Shown in pieces: positions 1 to 6,794 of a DNA stretch of 10,260 bases. Positions within the stretch are counted from its first letter, which is position 1. Every line of letters starts with the position of its first letter. The stretch lies in NCBI GenBank assembly GCA_002708145.1, contig PAOV01000035.1, positions 7,530 to 17,789 of the forward strand, read 5' to 3'. The notes below the pieces were generated by a model, which was not told the DNA's origin, ran no database searches, and was given only the letters and a program-made list of their open reading frames with translations. Position numbers and translations under genes: made by a program. The DNA comes from Chloroflexota bacterium. GTDB lineage: Bacteria > Chloroflexota > Dehalococcoidia > Lucifugimonadales > Lucifugimonadaceae.

Positions 1-3000
1 AAGATAGGTGACAATATTCTTCTTATTAAACCAGAAAGTAGAATAACTTTGAGGGTGGTAAATATTGTAGAATCAAAGGGTTTAGCAGGTGGTGGTGAAG
101 CATCTCCTGCATCTGCTTTGTTGAATTACAATGTAGTAAAGGAATTTACTGGTATAGGTGGGTACAATTATGTAGGAGTTTCACTTGATGGCGGGCTAGA
201 GATTGATAGAGAATTATCGAAAGAATTATCAGATAACCTTCAATTACTTTTTATTAATGATGAAATAACAAAGGAAATATTTTTTGCTCTTAAATCTCCA
301 GAAGTTTTCCAAGCTCTAAAACTTCAAATTGAAAATTTTTCTAATACTAATGAAGAAAACAATATTATAAATTCTCAAAATTCAAAAGAGGTGATAGATA
401 GCTTAATTTTAGAGTTAGAAAAAGATCTACCATCAGATGAGTTCAAAAACATAATTAAAGAAGGTATAAACCAAGCTATAATCGGTGGAATTATAGACGG
501 ATTAGATGATTCTGAGTTATCTAATTCTTTTGGACCTGCCGTATCGCAAATAGTAGATTTAAATGTTAGGCCAATAAAAGACGACTTATTAACTTTTGGA
601 GACATATTAGCTTCAGCTATAACTTTATTTTTTAGTATATTGGGTTCATTTTCAATTATAGTTGGTCTATTACTTATATTTTTGGTTTTTGTTATGCTTG
701 CAGCTTCTAGGCAAACAGAAATGGGAATAATAAGGGCAGTAGGTACAAAAAGAAGAAACTTAGTTGAGATGTTTACATATGAAGGGCTTGTTTATTCTGT
801 AGGAGCAGCACTCGTAGGAACTTTACTTGGTATTATAGTAAGTTTTCTTTTATTTCAACTTTTTATCCAAGGTGTAGGCACTGATGATAGATTTTCTTTT
901 GCTTATAATGTCAGTCTGAAGTCAATAAATATTGCATTTTGTGCGGGACTACTACTAACAGCAATTACAGTTATATTTAGTTCATTTAGAGTAAGCAGAT
1001 TAAATATTGTTGTTGCAATAAGAGGACTACCTCAAGAGTTTGCTGTGGAAAAAACTAAGTCATATAAAGAGAAGTTTTATGAATTATTATTTTCTATTTT
1101 AGGTCCAGTAGGCGTTATATATAGAATTTTTTCTAGCAAAAAAAATAGAAAAAACAATATTTTTGTTTTCCTTAGATGGGGAATCCCTATCCTAATACTT
1201 GTTATATCAGCTCTTAGTAGAGAAAATTCAAATTTTGTTCTTCCCATAATTATATGGATGATAATGTTCTACATAAAACTATATCAAATTTTAGCTCCAA
1301 CAATTATAACTGGTATACCTCTATTACTAATTGGATTTTTCATGGCAACATATGGACTAAATCCGGATTCAGATTTTGGGAATGAGCAATCCCAAAGTTC
1401 AGCATTCTTCTGGACTTTTGGGGTTACACTAATATTTATTGGCTTTGGACTACTTATTCAAAAATTGCTAAATTTATCTAATCTTAGAAAAGATTTGCAA
1501 AAAAGAATATCTATGTCTTTCATTGGTATCTCAATGTTGATTTTTTGGAGTTTACCCTTTGATGCCTTAGAGGGATTTACAGGAAAACTAGATGGTGATA
1601 TTGAAATGTTTATTTTATCTGGTGTATGCTTAGTTACTGCGGCTGTTTGGCTTATCATGTACAACCCTGAAATAATTGTACGCTTATTATCAATATTCTC
1701 ATATAGATCAGGAAACTTAAAATCTGTTGTTAAGATGTCTATAGCTTATCCTATGTCAGCTAGGTTTAGAACTGGATTGACATTAGCAATGTTTTCATTA
1801 GTTATTTTCACATTAATGGTTTTTGCCATAATCATAAATATAAGTGATAGAGTTGAGGAAGAACCAGATACAGTATCTGGTGGTTTTGATATAAGAGCAT
1901 CTATTTCTGAACCTATAATAGGTAATAGTATTAAAGATTTTATCGAATCTAGTGATAGGCTAAGTATTGACGATTTTTCTGTTATTTCTTCGCAATCATA
2001 CTTCCCTGCTAGAGCAAAGACTAGCGATAGTATTTTAAAAGAAGCTTTTGTTATTTCTTCAGATGATGAATGGTTATCCAACAATAAATATGAATTAACT
2101 CATTGGGATAATAATTATGGTCTAACTTCAAAAGATATATGGAAATCTGTAGCAAATAACTCTGAATTAGTTGTTGTTGGAGCAAATGTGCTTAGTGGTG
2201 GCGCCTTTGGATTCCAAGATGACCAAGCCTTTAGCATAACTGAAATTGATTCAAATGAAACAGGTCAAATTGAAGCAATTGATATAACTATTGCCCCTCC
2301 ATCTGGTGTTAAAACAAATCTTATTAATACTAACAAAAAAGTAATAGGAGTTCTTGATATATACGCTGATTCTTTAGAGTTTGGTGATGGTGGTCCTGTC
2401 CCATCATTAATATATATGAATTCAAAAATTCTTGATGAAATTTCAGATGAAACAACCTCTTTCACAAACTTTAAGTTTAGGCTAAATAATCCTGAAGAAG
2501 CGATAGAATTTACAAGGACATTAGAAACAGTATTTATAGAAAATGGAATGATTGCTGTGTCAACAGGAGAATTGATTGAACGTCAAACATCTCAAAGTAA
2601 CGCATTTAATTTATTATTTCAAGGATTTATGGGATTAGGTTTATTCGTTGGAATATCAGCCTTAGGAGTTATTTCATTTAGATCAGTTGTTGAAAGAAGA
2701 CAATCAATTGGATTAATGAGAGCTTTAGGATTTAACAAAAAAATGATACAAATTCATTTTTTGTTAGAATCAGGTGTAATTGCATTAGTTGGTTCAGTAA
2801 TTGGAATACTCTTGGGTACAATTATTGGCTGGAATATTTTTCAAGACTTCAGGGAAGAGACTGCTACAGCTACATTTAGTATTCCATGGTCCACAGTTAT
2901 AATTATAACTTTCATAGCTATAGTTTTTTCATTACTTAATACAATAATACCTGCAAGGCAAGCGTCTGGCATTAGTCCTTCAGAGGCACTAAGGTATGAG

Positions 3001-3003
3001 TAA
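1..3003 (+). CDS. FtsX-family ABC transporter permease, 5'-truncated by window edge
   Basis: The frame is open from base 1, so the true start lies upstream; the first TTG at base 49 should not be taken as the start. About 1000 residues are visible. In window-frame numbering, residues 1-200 are an extracytoplasmic domain (MacB-PCD-like). Residues 210-330 are a first FtsX module: a helix, the cytoplasmic coupling stretch RQTEMGIIRAVGTKRRN, then two helices. Residues 359-555 hold about six further hydrophobic segments. A helix at 589-614 precedes a second soluble domain (about 615-865). The second FtsX module follows, with ERRQSIGLMRALGFNKKMIQ and the typical ending PARQASGISPSEALRYE. Such permeases pair with a separate LolD/MacB-type ATPase, presumably encoded upstream, and usually export or extract lipids, peptides or antibiotics, or transmit force. 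The substrate cannot be read here. The duplicated FtsX layout resembles SalY/LolCE-like permeases, but the hydrophobic block in the middle is large. The stop overlaps the next gene by 8 bases. The family is clear; the function is not. Confidence 0.9.
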   Translation, partial: KIGDNILLIKPESRITLRVVNIVESKGLAGGGEASPASALLNYNVVKEFTGIGGYNYVGVSLDGGLEIDRELSKELSDNLQLLFINDEITKEIFFALKSPEVFQALKLQIENFSNTNEENNIINSQNSKEVIDSLILELEKDLPSDEFKNIIKEGINQAIIGGIIDGLDDSELSNSFGPAVSQIVDLNVRPIKDDLLTFGDILASAITLFFSILGSFSIIVGLLLIFLVFVMLAASRQTEMGIIRAVGTKRRNLVEMFTYEGLVYSVGAALVGTLLGIIVSFLLFQLFIQGVGTDDRFSFAYNVSLKSINIAFCAGLLLTAITVIFSSFRVSRLNIVVAIRGLPQEFAVEKTKSYKEKFYELLFSILGPVGVIYRIFSSKKNRKNNIFVFLRWGIPILILVISALSRENSNFVLPIIIWMIMFYIKLYQILAPTIITGIPLLLIGFFMATYGLNPDSDFGNEQSQSSAFFWTFGVTLIFIGFGLLIQKLLNLSNLRKDLQKRISMSFIGISMLIFWSLPFDALEGFTGKLDGDIEMFILSGVCLVTAAVWLIMYNPEIIVRLLSIFSYRSGNLKSVVKMSIAYPMSARFRTGLTLAMFSLVIFTLMVFAIIINISDRVEEEPDTVSGGFDIRASISEPIIGNSIKDFIESSDRLSIDDFSVISSQSYFPARAKTSDSILKEAFVISSDDEWLSNNKYELTHWDNNYGLTSKDIWKSVANNSELVVVGANVLSGGAFGFQDDQAFSITEIDSNETGQIEAIDITIAPPSGVKTNLINTNKKVIGVLDIYADSLEFGDGGPVPSLIYMNSKILDEISDETTSFTNFKFRLNNPEEAIEFTRTLETVFIENGMIAVSTGELIERQTSQSNAFNLLFQGFMGLGLFVGISALGVISFRSVVERRQSIGLMRALGFNKKMIQIHFLLESGVIALVGSVIGILLGTIIGWNIFQDFREETATATFSIPWSTVIIITFIAIVFSLLNTIIPARQASGISPSEALRYE

Positions 3004-3379
3004 AAAAATAAATATTTCTACAGAACATTTTACAACTACTGCTACTCTAAACAATTCCATATGGGCTGAACATCTATATAATACATTGCCCTTGGAAGGG
3101 TCTTGTAAATTTTGGGGTGATGAACTTTTTTTTTCTACAAAAATTAGTATGGAAGAGGATAATAATTCCTCAGAAATAGTAAGTATTGGTGATATAGCTT
3201 TTTGGCCTCCAGGATCAGCTTTTTGCATTTTTTGGGGACCAACACCAATGAGTAGAGAGAATGAAATTAGACCAGCATCAAAAGTAAATCTACTTGGTTC
3301 GATTGATTCACAATTGTTAAAATTCAAAGATATCAATATCGGGAGTATAATTTCTATATCAAAGTTAGAAGATAAATAA
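2996..3379 (+). CDS. Cyclophilin-like (TM1367/DUF369-type) small beta-barrel protein
   Basis: This 127-residue protein has the hallmarks of the cyclophilin-like family typified by Thermotoga TM1367 (Pfam Cyclophil_like). These are FWGDELFF at residues 39-46, the block IGDIAFWPPGSAFCIFWGPT at 64-83, and the EIRPASKVN stretch at 90-98. Length matches the family, which forms one closed beta barrel. No catalytic activity is established for the family, and peptidyl-prolyl isomerase activity should not be assumed. There is no signal peptide, so it is probably cytoplasmic. The ATG lies inside the end of the permease gene (ATGAGTAA junction), with AGAGG at 2982-2986 nine bases upstream, which supports this start and suggests translational coupling. 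It overlaps the following TenA gene by one base. The family assignment rests on recognised motifs; the role in this operon is unknown. Confidence 0.8.
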   Translation: MSKKINISTEHFTTTATLNNSIWAEHLYNTLPLEGSCKFWGDELFFSTKISMEEDNNSSEIVSIGDIAFWPPGSAFCIFWGPTPMSRENEIRPASKVNLLGSIDSQLLKFKDINIGSIISISKLEDK

Positions 3380-4056
3380 TGAAAGAGCAATTTGCAGAAT
3401 ATTTGAGGAATTCAAACATTCAACTATGGAATAAATCTCATGTTGAACATCCTTTCATAATTTCTATGAAAAAAGGTGACCTAGATATAGAAAAATTTAA
3501 GTACTTCATGATTCAAGATTATCTTTTTTTGATAGATTATTGCAAAGTAATAGCCATAGCAGTCACTAAGGCAACGGATTTAGATTCTATGAATCATTTT
3601 GCATCACTACTTAACGAAACACTTAATTCTGAAATGCAATTACACAGGGATTTCTGTGATGAAATTGGTATTTCTAATAAAGAAATAGAGTCTGCAGAAG
3701 TAATGCCTGCGACATCATCTTATACAAACTATTTATTATCTACAGCTTCACAAGATTCAATTGAAGAGATTGTAGCTTCATTACTACCTTGTCAATGGGG
3801 CTATGATGATATAGGTCGTAATCTTGAAAATTCTAAAAAAGCAAATAGTGTAGATTTCATTAGTAAGTGGATTAAAGGTTATACCAACACTGAATATAGA
3901 TATCTTACTAGCTGGCTAATAAACTATGTGAATAAATTAAGTATAAATACTACTAGCATAGTTAGACAAAAAATGATGGATAAATTTTTACATAGTATAA
4001 GATACGAATATCTTTTTTGGGATTCAGCTTGGCATACAAAGGGTTGGTTAGATTAG
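3379..4056 (+). CDS. tenA: TenA-family aminopyrimidine aminohydrolase / thiaminase II
   Basis: TenA hydrolyses formylaminopyrimidine-derived aminopyrimidines, and in some species thiamine, to HMP for thiamine salvage (EC 3.5.99.2). This is a cytoplasmic, all-helical enzyme. The 225-residue length is normal. Residues matching the Bacillus subtilis active site are D47 (QDYLFL motif; D44), Y115 (Y112), the nucleophile C138 in LLPCQWGY (C135), Y142 (Y139), Y168 (Y163) and E210 in the YEYLFWDSAW ending (E205). This makes it a cysteine-type TenA, not the Cys-less TenA_E type. The position of B. subtilis Y47 is F50 here; as I recall, Helicobacter pylori TenA also has Phe there, so activity is not excluded. 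The start overlaps the previous stop as TAATG, with a weak AGAAG seven bases upstream, indicating coupled translation. No TPP riboswitch is visible nearby. Confidence in the family is high; substrate preference is open. Confidence 0.93.
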   Translation: MKEQFAEYLRNSNIQLWNKSHVEHPFIISMKKGDLDIEKFKYFMIQDYLFLIDYCKVIAIAVTKATDLDSMNHFASLLNETLNSEMQLHRDFCDEIGISNKEIESAEVMPATSSYTNYLLSTASQDSIEEIVASLLPCQWGYDDIGRNLENSKKANSVDFISKWIKGYTNTEYRYLTSWLINYVNKLSINTTSIVRQKMMDKFLHSIRYEYLFWDSAWHTKGWLD

Positions 4057-4072
4057 GAATTTTTTGTATAAT
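4044..4072 (+). promoter_or_regulatory. Candidate sigma70-type promoter for the bicupin/crcB pair
   Basis: TTGGTT (4044-4049), a 17-base spacer and a perfect TATAAT (4067-4072) span the end of tenA and the 35-base gap after it. Transcription would begin near 4079, leaving a leader of about 13 bases that contains the AGAGG ribosome binding site (4081-4085, six bases before the ATG). The -10 box is strong and the -35 is half-matched. In DNA this AT-rich, chance TATAAT matches are common, so this is a reasonable candidate only. Confidence 0.45.
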
Positions 4073-4091
4073 TTCACCAAAGAGGTAAAAT

Positions 4092-4832
4092 ATGACAATT
4101 GTAAAAAGGTCTAACCAAAATATATCTAATCCATTTGATGGTTCTGAAATGTTACTCATGGCTAGTGAGGTTACTGGCACAGGTATGATAACCGTAGCAG
4201 ATTTATTTGTTGAACCAGGAGCAAAATCACCATACCATTTTCATGATAATACAGAAGAATCTATTTTTGTAGTTGAAGGTAATTTAGAATTTAGGTTAGG
4301 AAGTAAAATATTTTCTGCGTCATCTGGAGATTGTATTTTGGCGCCTCAAGGTATTGGCCATGGACTTGAAAATATAGGAAATAATAAAGCTAGGTTAATA
4401 ACAGTTTATCCTAATGCTAAACCCAATAGAGAAGTATTGGATGATGTTGATTATGAAAAAACGGATCCTCCACCATCAGTATTTCTAAGAAAAAATAATG
4501 AACCTTATGAATTTCAACCTGGGATTTCTCGATATGATATGGTTGGAGATTTTATAGGTGCAAAATCTACTTATATCAGTGAATTAACTTTTGAACCTGG
4601 GGCGATAGCACCTAACCATTATCATCCATCTCATGAAGAAGCAATGTTTTGCTTGAATGGTAATCTAATGGCCGTATATGCAAAAGAAAATGGTATCAAT
4701 CTAGCAGAAGGTGATTGCTTTACTTGTGAAATTGGAATTAGGCATGGAATATACAATGCATCAAATGATACTGCAACTCTACTTGCGCTTCACTCAACAC
4801 TTAACCCGCCTCCAAGGGTAGATGTAGATTAG
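4092..4832 (+). CDS. Two-domain cupin (bicupin) metalloprotein, function unknown
   Basis: This 246-residue protein is two cupin barrels in tandem. The first has the motif G43-x5-H49-F-H51-x4-E56-x6-G63 with the second-motif histidine H90. The second has G170-x5-H176-Y-H178-x4-E183-x6-G190 with H218. Each barrel therefore keeps a full His-His-Glu-His metal set, so both could bind Fe, Mn, Ni or Zn. Bicupins include oxalate decarboxylases, gentisate-type dioxygenases, pirins and many sugar or small-molecule binders; nothing here picks one. The length is short for oxalate decarboxylase. There is no signal peptide or helix-turn-helix domain, so this is not a cupin-type regulator. The start is supported by AGAGG six bases upstream. 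The crcB start follows five bases after the stop, so the two are probably co-transcribed, though no functional link is known. Confidence 0.85.
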   Translation: MTIVKRSNQNISNPFDGSEMLLMASEVTGTGMITVADLFVEPGAKSPYHFHDNTEESIFVVEGNLEFRLGSKIFSASSGDCILAPQGIGHGLENIGNNKARLITVYPNAKPNREVLDDVDYEKTDPPPSVFLRKNNEPYEFQPGISRYDMVGDFIGAKSTYISELTFEPGAIAPNHYHPSHEEAMFCLNGNLMAVYAKENGINLAEGDCFTCEIGIRHGIYNASNDTATLLALHSTLNPPPRVDVD

Positions 4833-4837
4833 ATTCA

Positions 4838-5212
4838 TTGGAAAAATTATTTTACATAACTATAGCAGGAGCTTTAGGTACACTTGCAAGATATTTTATT
4901 GGAAATTTGTTTGTTAGGGATGGAATAAACACAATAAATTTTGGTATTTTTATTCCTAATATTTTGGGTTCATTGGCTTTTGGATTCATTTGGTCTATTA
5001 GTTATGATAAAGGTTTGATATCTGATCAATTAAGAGTTCCAATTTTAGTAGGATTCATGGGGGCATTTACAACTTTTTCTACATTTGCCTTCGATAATTT
5101 TACACTTTTAAGAGATTCTCAATGGAGTATGTTGTCGTTAAATTTACTCATTACAAACATTGGTGGTGTAATTTTTGTTTACTTAGGTTTTCGAATTGCG
5201 AAATTTTTTTAG
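4838..5212 (+). CDS. crcB: CrcB/Fluc fluoride ion channel
   Basis: Fluc proteins are dual-topology dimeric channels that release toxic fluoride across the inner membrane. The 124-residue length and four hydrophobic helices fit the single-domain homodimeric form. Visible signatures are GALGTLARY near the N-terminus, N41 in PNILGS (the conserved pore Asn), and the GxxGxFTTFSTF block at 72-83, which includes the fluoride-coordinating phenylalanines F80 and F83 and the turn that holds the central sodium. TNIGG in helix 4 is also present. The start is TTG: no ATG or GTG lies in frame before residue 74, and the MEKLFYITIAGALG start aligns well with the family. No good ribosome binding site precedes it, so translation is probably coupled to the bicupin stop six bases upstream. 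There is no fluoride riboswitch, because the upstream gap is too small. It converges with tRNA-Asn. Confidence 0.93.
   Translation: MEKLFYITIAGALGTLARYFIGNLFVRDGINTINFGIFIPNILGSLAFGFIWSISYDKGLISDQLRVPILVGFMGAFTTFSTFAFDNFTLLRDSQWSMLSLNLLITNIGGVIFVYLGFRIAKFF
5189..5210 (+). terminator. Weak intrinsic-terminator-like hairpin at the crcB 3' end
   Basis: TTTCG (5189-5193) and CGAAA (5199-5203) form a 5-bp stem around a 5-base loop, followed at once by seven T residues (5204-5210). The structure sits inside the last codons of crcB. The asymmetry (T tract only on the plus-strand side) suits termination of crcB before the opposing tRNA gene. The stem is short and has only two G-C pairs, so strength is doubtful. 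Confidence 0.35.
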
Positions 5213-5218
5213 TGATTT

Positions 5219-5293
5219 TGGCTCCCGAGACAGGATTCGAACCTGTGACCCGCTGATTAACAGTCAGCTGCTCTACCGCTGAGCTACTCGGGA
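5219..5293 (-). tRNA. trnN: tRNA-Asn (anticodon GUU), CCA encoded
   Basis: Read on the minus strand this folds into a standard cloverleaf. The acceptor stem is TCCCGAG/CTCGGGA (seven perfect pairs). The D arm is GCTC/GAGC with a 7-base loop. The anticodon arm is GCTGA/TCAGC with loop CTGTTAA, giving anticodon GTT (Asn). A 5-base variable loop follows, then the T arm ACAGG/CCTGT with TTCGAAT. The discriminator base is G, and the 3' CCA is encoded (5219-5221). The body is 72 nt, or 75 nt with CCA. It lies 6 bases after the crcB stop (convergent) and 6 bases after the stop of the co-directional MATE-like gene. It is therefore transcribed either by read-through or from a promoter inside that gene. 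Confidence 0.98.
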
Positions 5294-5299
5294 ATAAAA

Positions 5300-6661
5300 C
5301 TATATATGAATATTATAATCAATTTTTTTCTTGTAATGTAAATATTTAATTTTATTATATGATGATTTTCCAACTAACCATGCATATATACCCTCAGAAA
5401 ATAATGTTATGGTCCAACCAGCAGCACCTAGTACTAAACCAGAGACATTAGAAAATACTACACCATAAACTAACCAAGTAACAAAAGTTATTAACCTCAA
5501 AACATTAATTATTATTACAGGCTTTGTATTTTTAGTACTTATCAGATATGCTACATAAAATTGCTCAACAATTAAGACTAATGGGAGTATTGATAAAATT
5601 TTTATAGCATTAATAGATAATGTTTTTAATTCATTTTCTGCGCCTAATAGTGATCCGAAAATTAAGTTAGATGCAGGACTAATAAAAGCAATAATAAGAA
5701 TAATAAATAATCCTAATATACCGACAAATAATCCAAATCTTCTAATCAAGTATGGTTCATATTTATTCATAGTAAATAGAGTCAAGGTAGTGTTTTGTAT
5801 TCCATTTATAGGTATTAGTATAATGTGAAATATACCTAAGGCCATCATTAATGATGCAATAGAGAGATCAGGGTTACTTTTTAATCCCATGGTTGCATTG
5901 ATAATAGATTGCGTGCTAGCCGGTAAAATGGCATCGATAAAAAGTGGTACAAAAAATACGAGTAATTTTTTTTGTGAAACATGCTCGATATCCTTTGGAT
6001 TTTTTTTCATAAAATTATTTGTATCCACATAAATATTTACTGCTAAAAATACTACTTCGCAAAAAATTCCTAGTGTGATGGAGGAGGCAGCAATCATAGA
6101 TCCTGAAAAAATATTAAATAGAAAAAATATTGATGCAAATGTAAAAATAGATATTATCCCAACAGCATTTGACCATAAAGCAATATATTTTTTATTTAGC
6201 CTGAAAGCTGAACCATATAAATGCATTCTTATAATCATCAGCCCAGGAAAGGGTATTAACCATATAAGGGCATCTTTTACACTAATTACTAATGAATTTT
6301 CAATTATGAATATTTCTTTAAGTAAAAAATCAGAGAATGGGCCTAAGGATAACATCAATGCAATAAATGTAACAAAAATCACACAATAAGATAAAAATTT
6401 TCTAAGTTGCTTTATTGATTGTGAACTTGTAAAAAACATTATAGTTAATCCCTGTGTTCTCAGGTGAGGTAATCCTACGAACATCATTATAAAAAAAGCT
6501 ATGCTATAACCAGCTATTGATTCTTCTGGATTAGATGTTCTTGCAAGTAAAGCTGTTAGAAAAGGTATTATTGCTATTACTACACTCATACTAGCTGATA
6601 CAGGCAATAAAATAGTGATTGCTTCAATATAAAATTTATTGTGAAAATTTTTATTCTTCAT
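5300..6661 (-). CDS. MOP-superfamily (MATE/ANKH-like) 12-helix membrane protein
   Basis: This 453-residue protein is almost wholly hydrophobic, with about twelve helices in two similar halves joined by a charged loop (about residues 212-232), the layout of MATE and related MOP-superfamily flippases. The N-terminal part (LLPVSASM at 19-25, ALLARTSNPEESIAGYSIAF at 37-56, GLPHLRTQG at 63-71, LIPFPG at 135-140) recalls bacterial homologues of the vertebrate ANKH transporter more than classical NorM drug exporters. MATE proteins exchange cations or protons for organic cations; ANKH exports phosphate-containing or citrate-like anions. The cargo here cannot be deduced. The C-terminal tail after residue 431 is lysine- and tyrosine-rich and likely cytoplasmic. 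The ATG start is not backed by a clear ribosome binding site, but it places the first helix normally. It is divergent from the aminotransferase and directly upstream of tRNA-Asn. A Wzx/MurJ-type flippase is a less likely alternative. Confidence 0.72.
   Translation of the reverse strand: MKNKNFHNKFYIEAITILLPVSASMSVVIAIIPFLTALLARTSNPEESIAGYSIAFFIMMFVGLPHLRTQGLTIMFFTSSQSIKQLRKFLSYCVIFVTFIALMLSLGPFSDFLLKEIFIIENSLVISVKDALIWLIPFPGLMIIRMHLYGSAFRLNKKYIALWSNAVGIISIFTFASIFFLFNIFSGSMIAASSITLGIFCEVVFLAVNIYVDTNNFMKKNPKDIEHVSQKKLLVFFVPLFIDAILPASTQSIINATMGLKSNPDLSIASLMMALGIFHIILIPINGIQNTTLTLFTMNKYEPYLIRRFGLFVGILGLFIILIIAFISPASNLIFGSLLGAENELKTLSINAIKILSILPLVLIVEQFYVAYLISTKNTKPVIIINVLRLITFVTWLVYGVVFSNVSGLVLGAAGWTITLFSEGIYAWLVGKSSYNKIKYLHYKKKIDYNIHI
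5312..5342 (-). promoter_or_regulatory. Candidate tRNA-Asn promoter inside the 3' end of the MATE-like gene
   Basis: On the minus strand, TTTACA (5337-5342) and a perfect TATAAT (5312-5317) are 19 bases apart. Initiation would fall near 5305, about 12 bases before the mature tRNA 5' end. This would let the tRNA be expressed independently of the membrane-protein mRNA. The 19-base spacer is longer than the optimum, and the AT-rich background makes chance matches likely. Confidence 0.4.
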
Positions 6662-6681
6662 CTGATTAATTTATTTAAGAA

Positions 6682-6703
6682 TTTATACAACCTTTATACA
6701 ACC
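6682..6703. repeat. Perfect 11-bp tandem repeat in the divergent intergenic region
   Basis: TTTATACAACC occurs twice, head to tail with no gap (6682-6692 and 6693-6703). On the minus strand each copy reads GGTTGTATAAA, so each carries a TATAAA -10-like element at a suitable distance from the MATE-like gene start. This could be a duplicated promoter element or a pair of regulator sites. The 11-bp period places both copies on the same face of the helix. Confidence 0.7.
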
Positions 6704-6728
6704 TTATTAATAATAAGTATTATTAATA
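6703..6728. promoter_or_regulatory. Two overlapping palindromes, candidate operator between divergent genes
   Basis: CTTATTA-A-TAATAAG (6703-6717) is a perfect inverted repeat with 7-bp arms around one base. TATTAATAATA-AG-TATTATTAATA (6705-6728) is a second perfect inverted repeat with 11-bp arms around two bases. The two share 13 bases, so only one can fold or be filled at a time. They lie just upstream of the candidate -35 of the aminotransferase and upstream of the TATAAA elements facing the MATE-like gene, a position suited to a dimeric regulator acting on both genes. The arms are entirely A/T, so some chance element must be allowed for. Confidence 0.5.
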
Positions 6729-6729
6729 T

Positions 6730-6756
6730 TTTACATAAGAATTTTTGTTATATAAT
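6730..6756 (+). promoter_or_regulatory. Candidate promoter of the aminotransferase gene
   Basis: TTTACA (6730-6735, five of six matches to the -35 consensus) and TATAAT (6751-6756) are separated by 15 bases, which is short. Transcription would start near 6763, giving a leader of about 32 bases that carries the strong GAGGA ribosome binding site (6784-6788, six bases before the ATG). The -35 begins two bases after the larger palindrome. Confidence 0.45.
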
Positions 6757-6794
6757 TGTGACTAATAAATAAATCTTAAATCTGAGGAATTGCT

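Noticed and set aside
49..51. TTG as the start codon of the FtsX permease
   Set aside because: The frame is open back to base 1, the preceding residues read like the same extracytoplasmic domain, and the N-terminal membrane anchor expected for this family is missing, so the gene begins upstream of the window.
2989..3390. 133-codon open frame on the minus strand opposite the cyclophilin-like gene
   Set aside because: It lies fully antisense to a gene with clear family motifs and well-placed overlaps, has no recognisable domain, and is expected from codon bias in AT-rich DNA.
4057..4091. Fluoride riboswitch ahead of the bicupin-crcB pair
   Set aside because: The 35-base gap is too short for the aptamer and contains no matching conserved bases.
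5219..5293. tRNA-Asn as an integration site for a mobile element
   Set aside because: There is no integrase gene nearby and no direct repeat of the tRNA 3' end elsewhere in the window, and both flanking genes look like ordinary host genes with the same base composition.
6075..6389. 104-codon open frame on the plus strand inside the MATE-like gene
   Set aside because: It is antisense to a convincing 12-helix protein, has no ribosome binding site or family motif, and is a frame shadow.
6782..6790. CTGAGGAAT resembling the CTGAGA box of a TPP riboswitch
   Set aside because: It is the ribosome binding site of the aminotransferase, six bases before its ATG; the roughly 30-base leader is too short for the aptamer and the second conserved box is absent.
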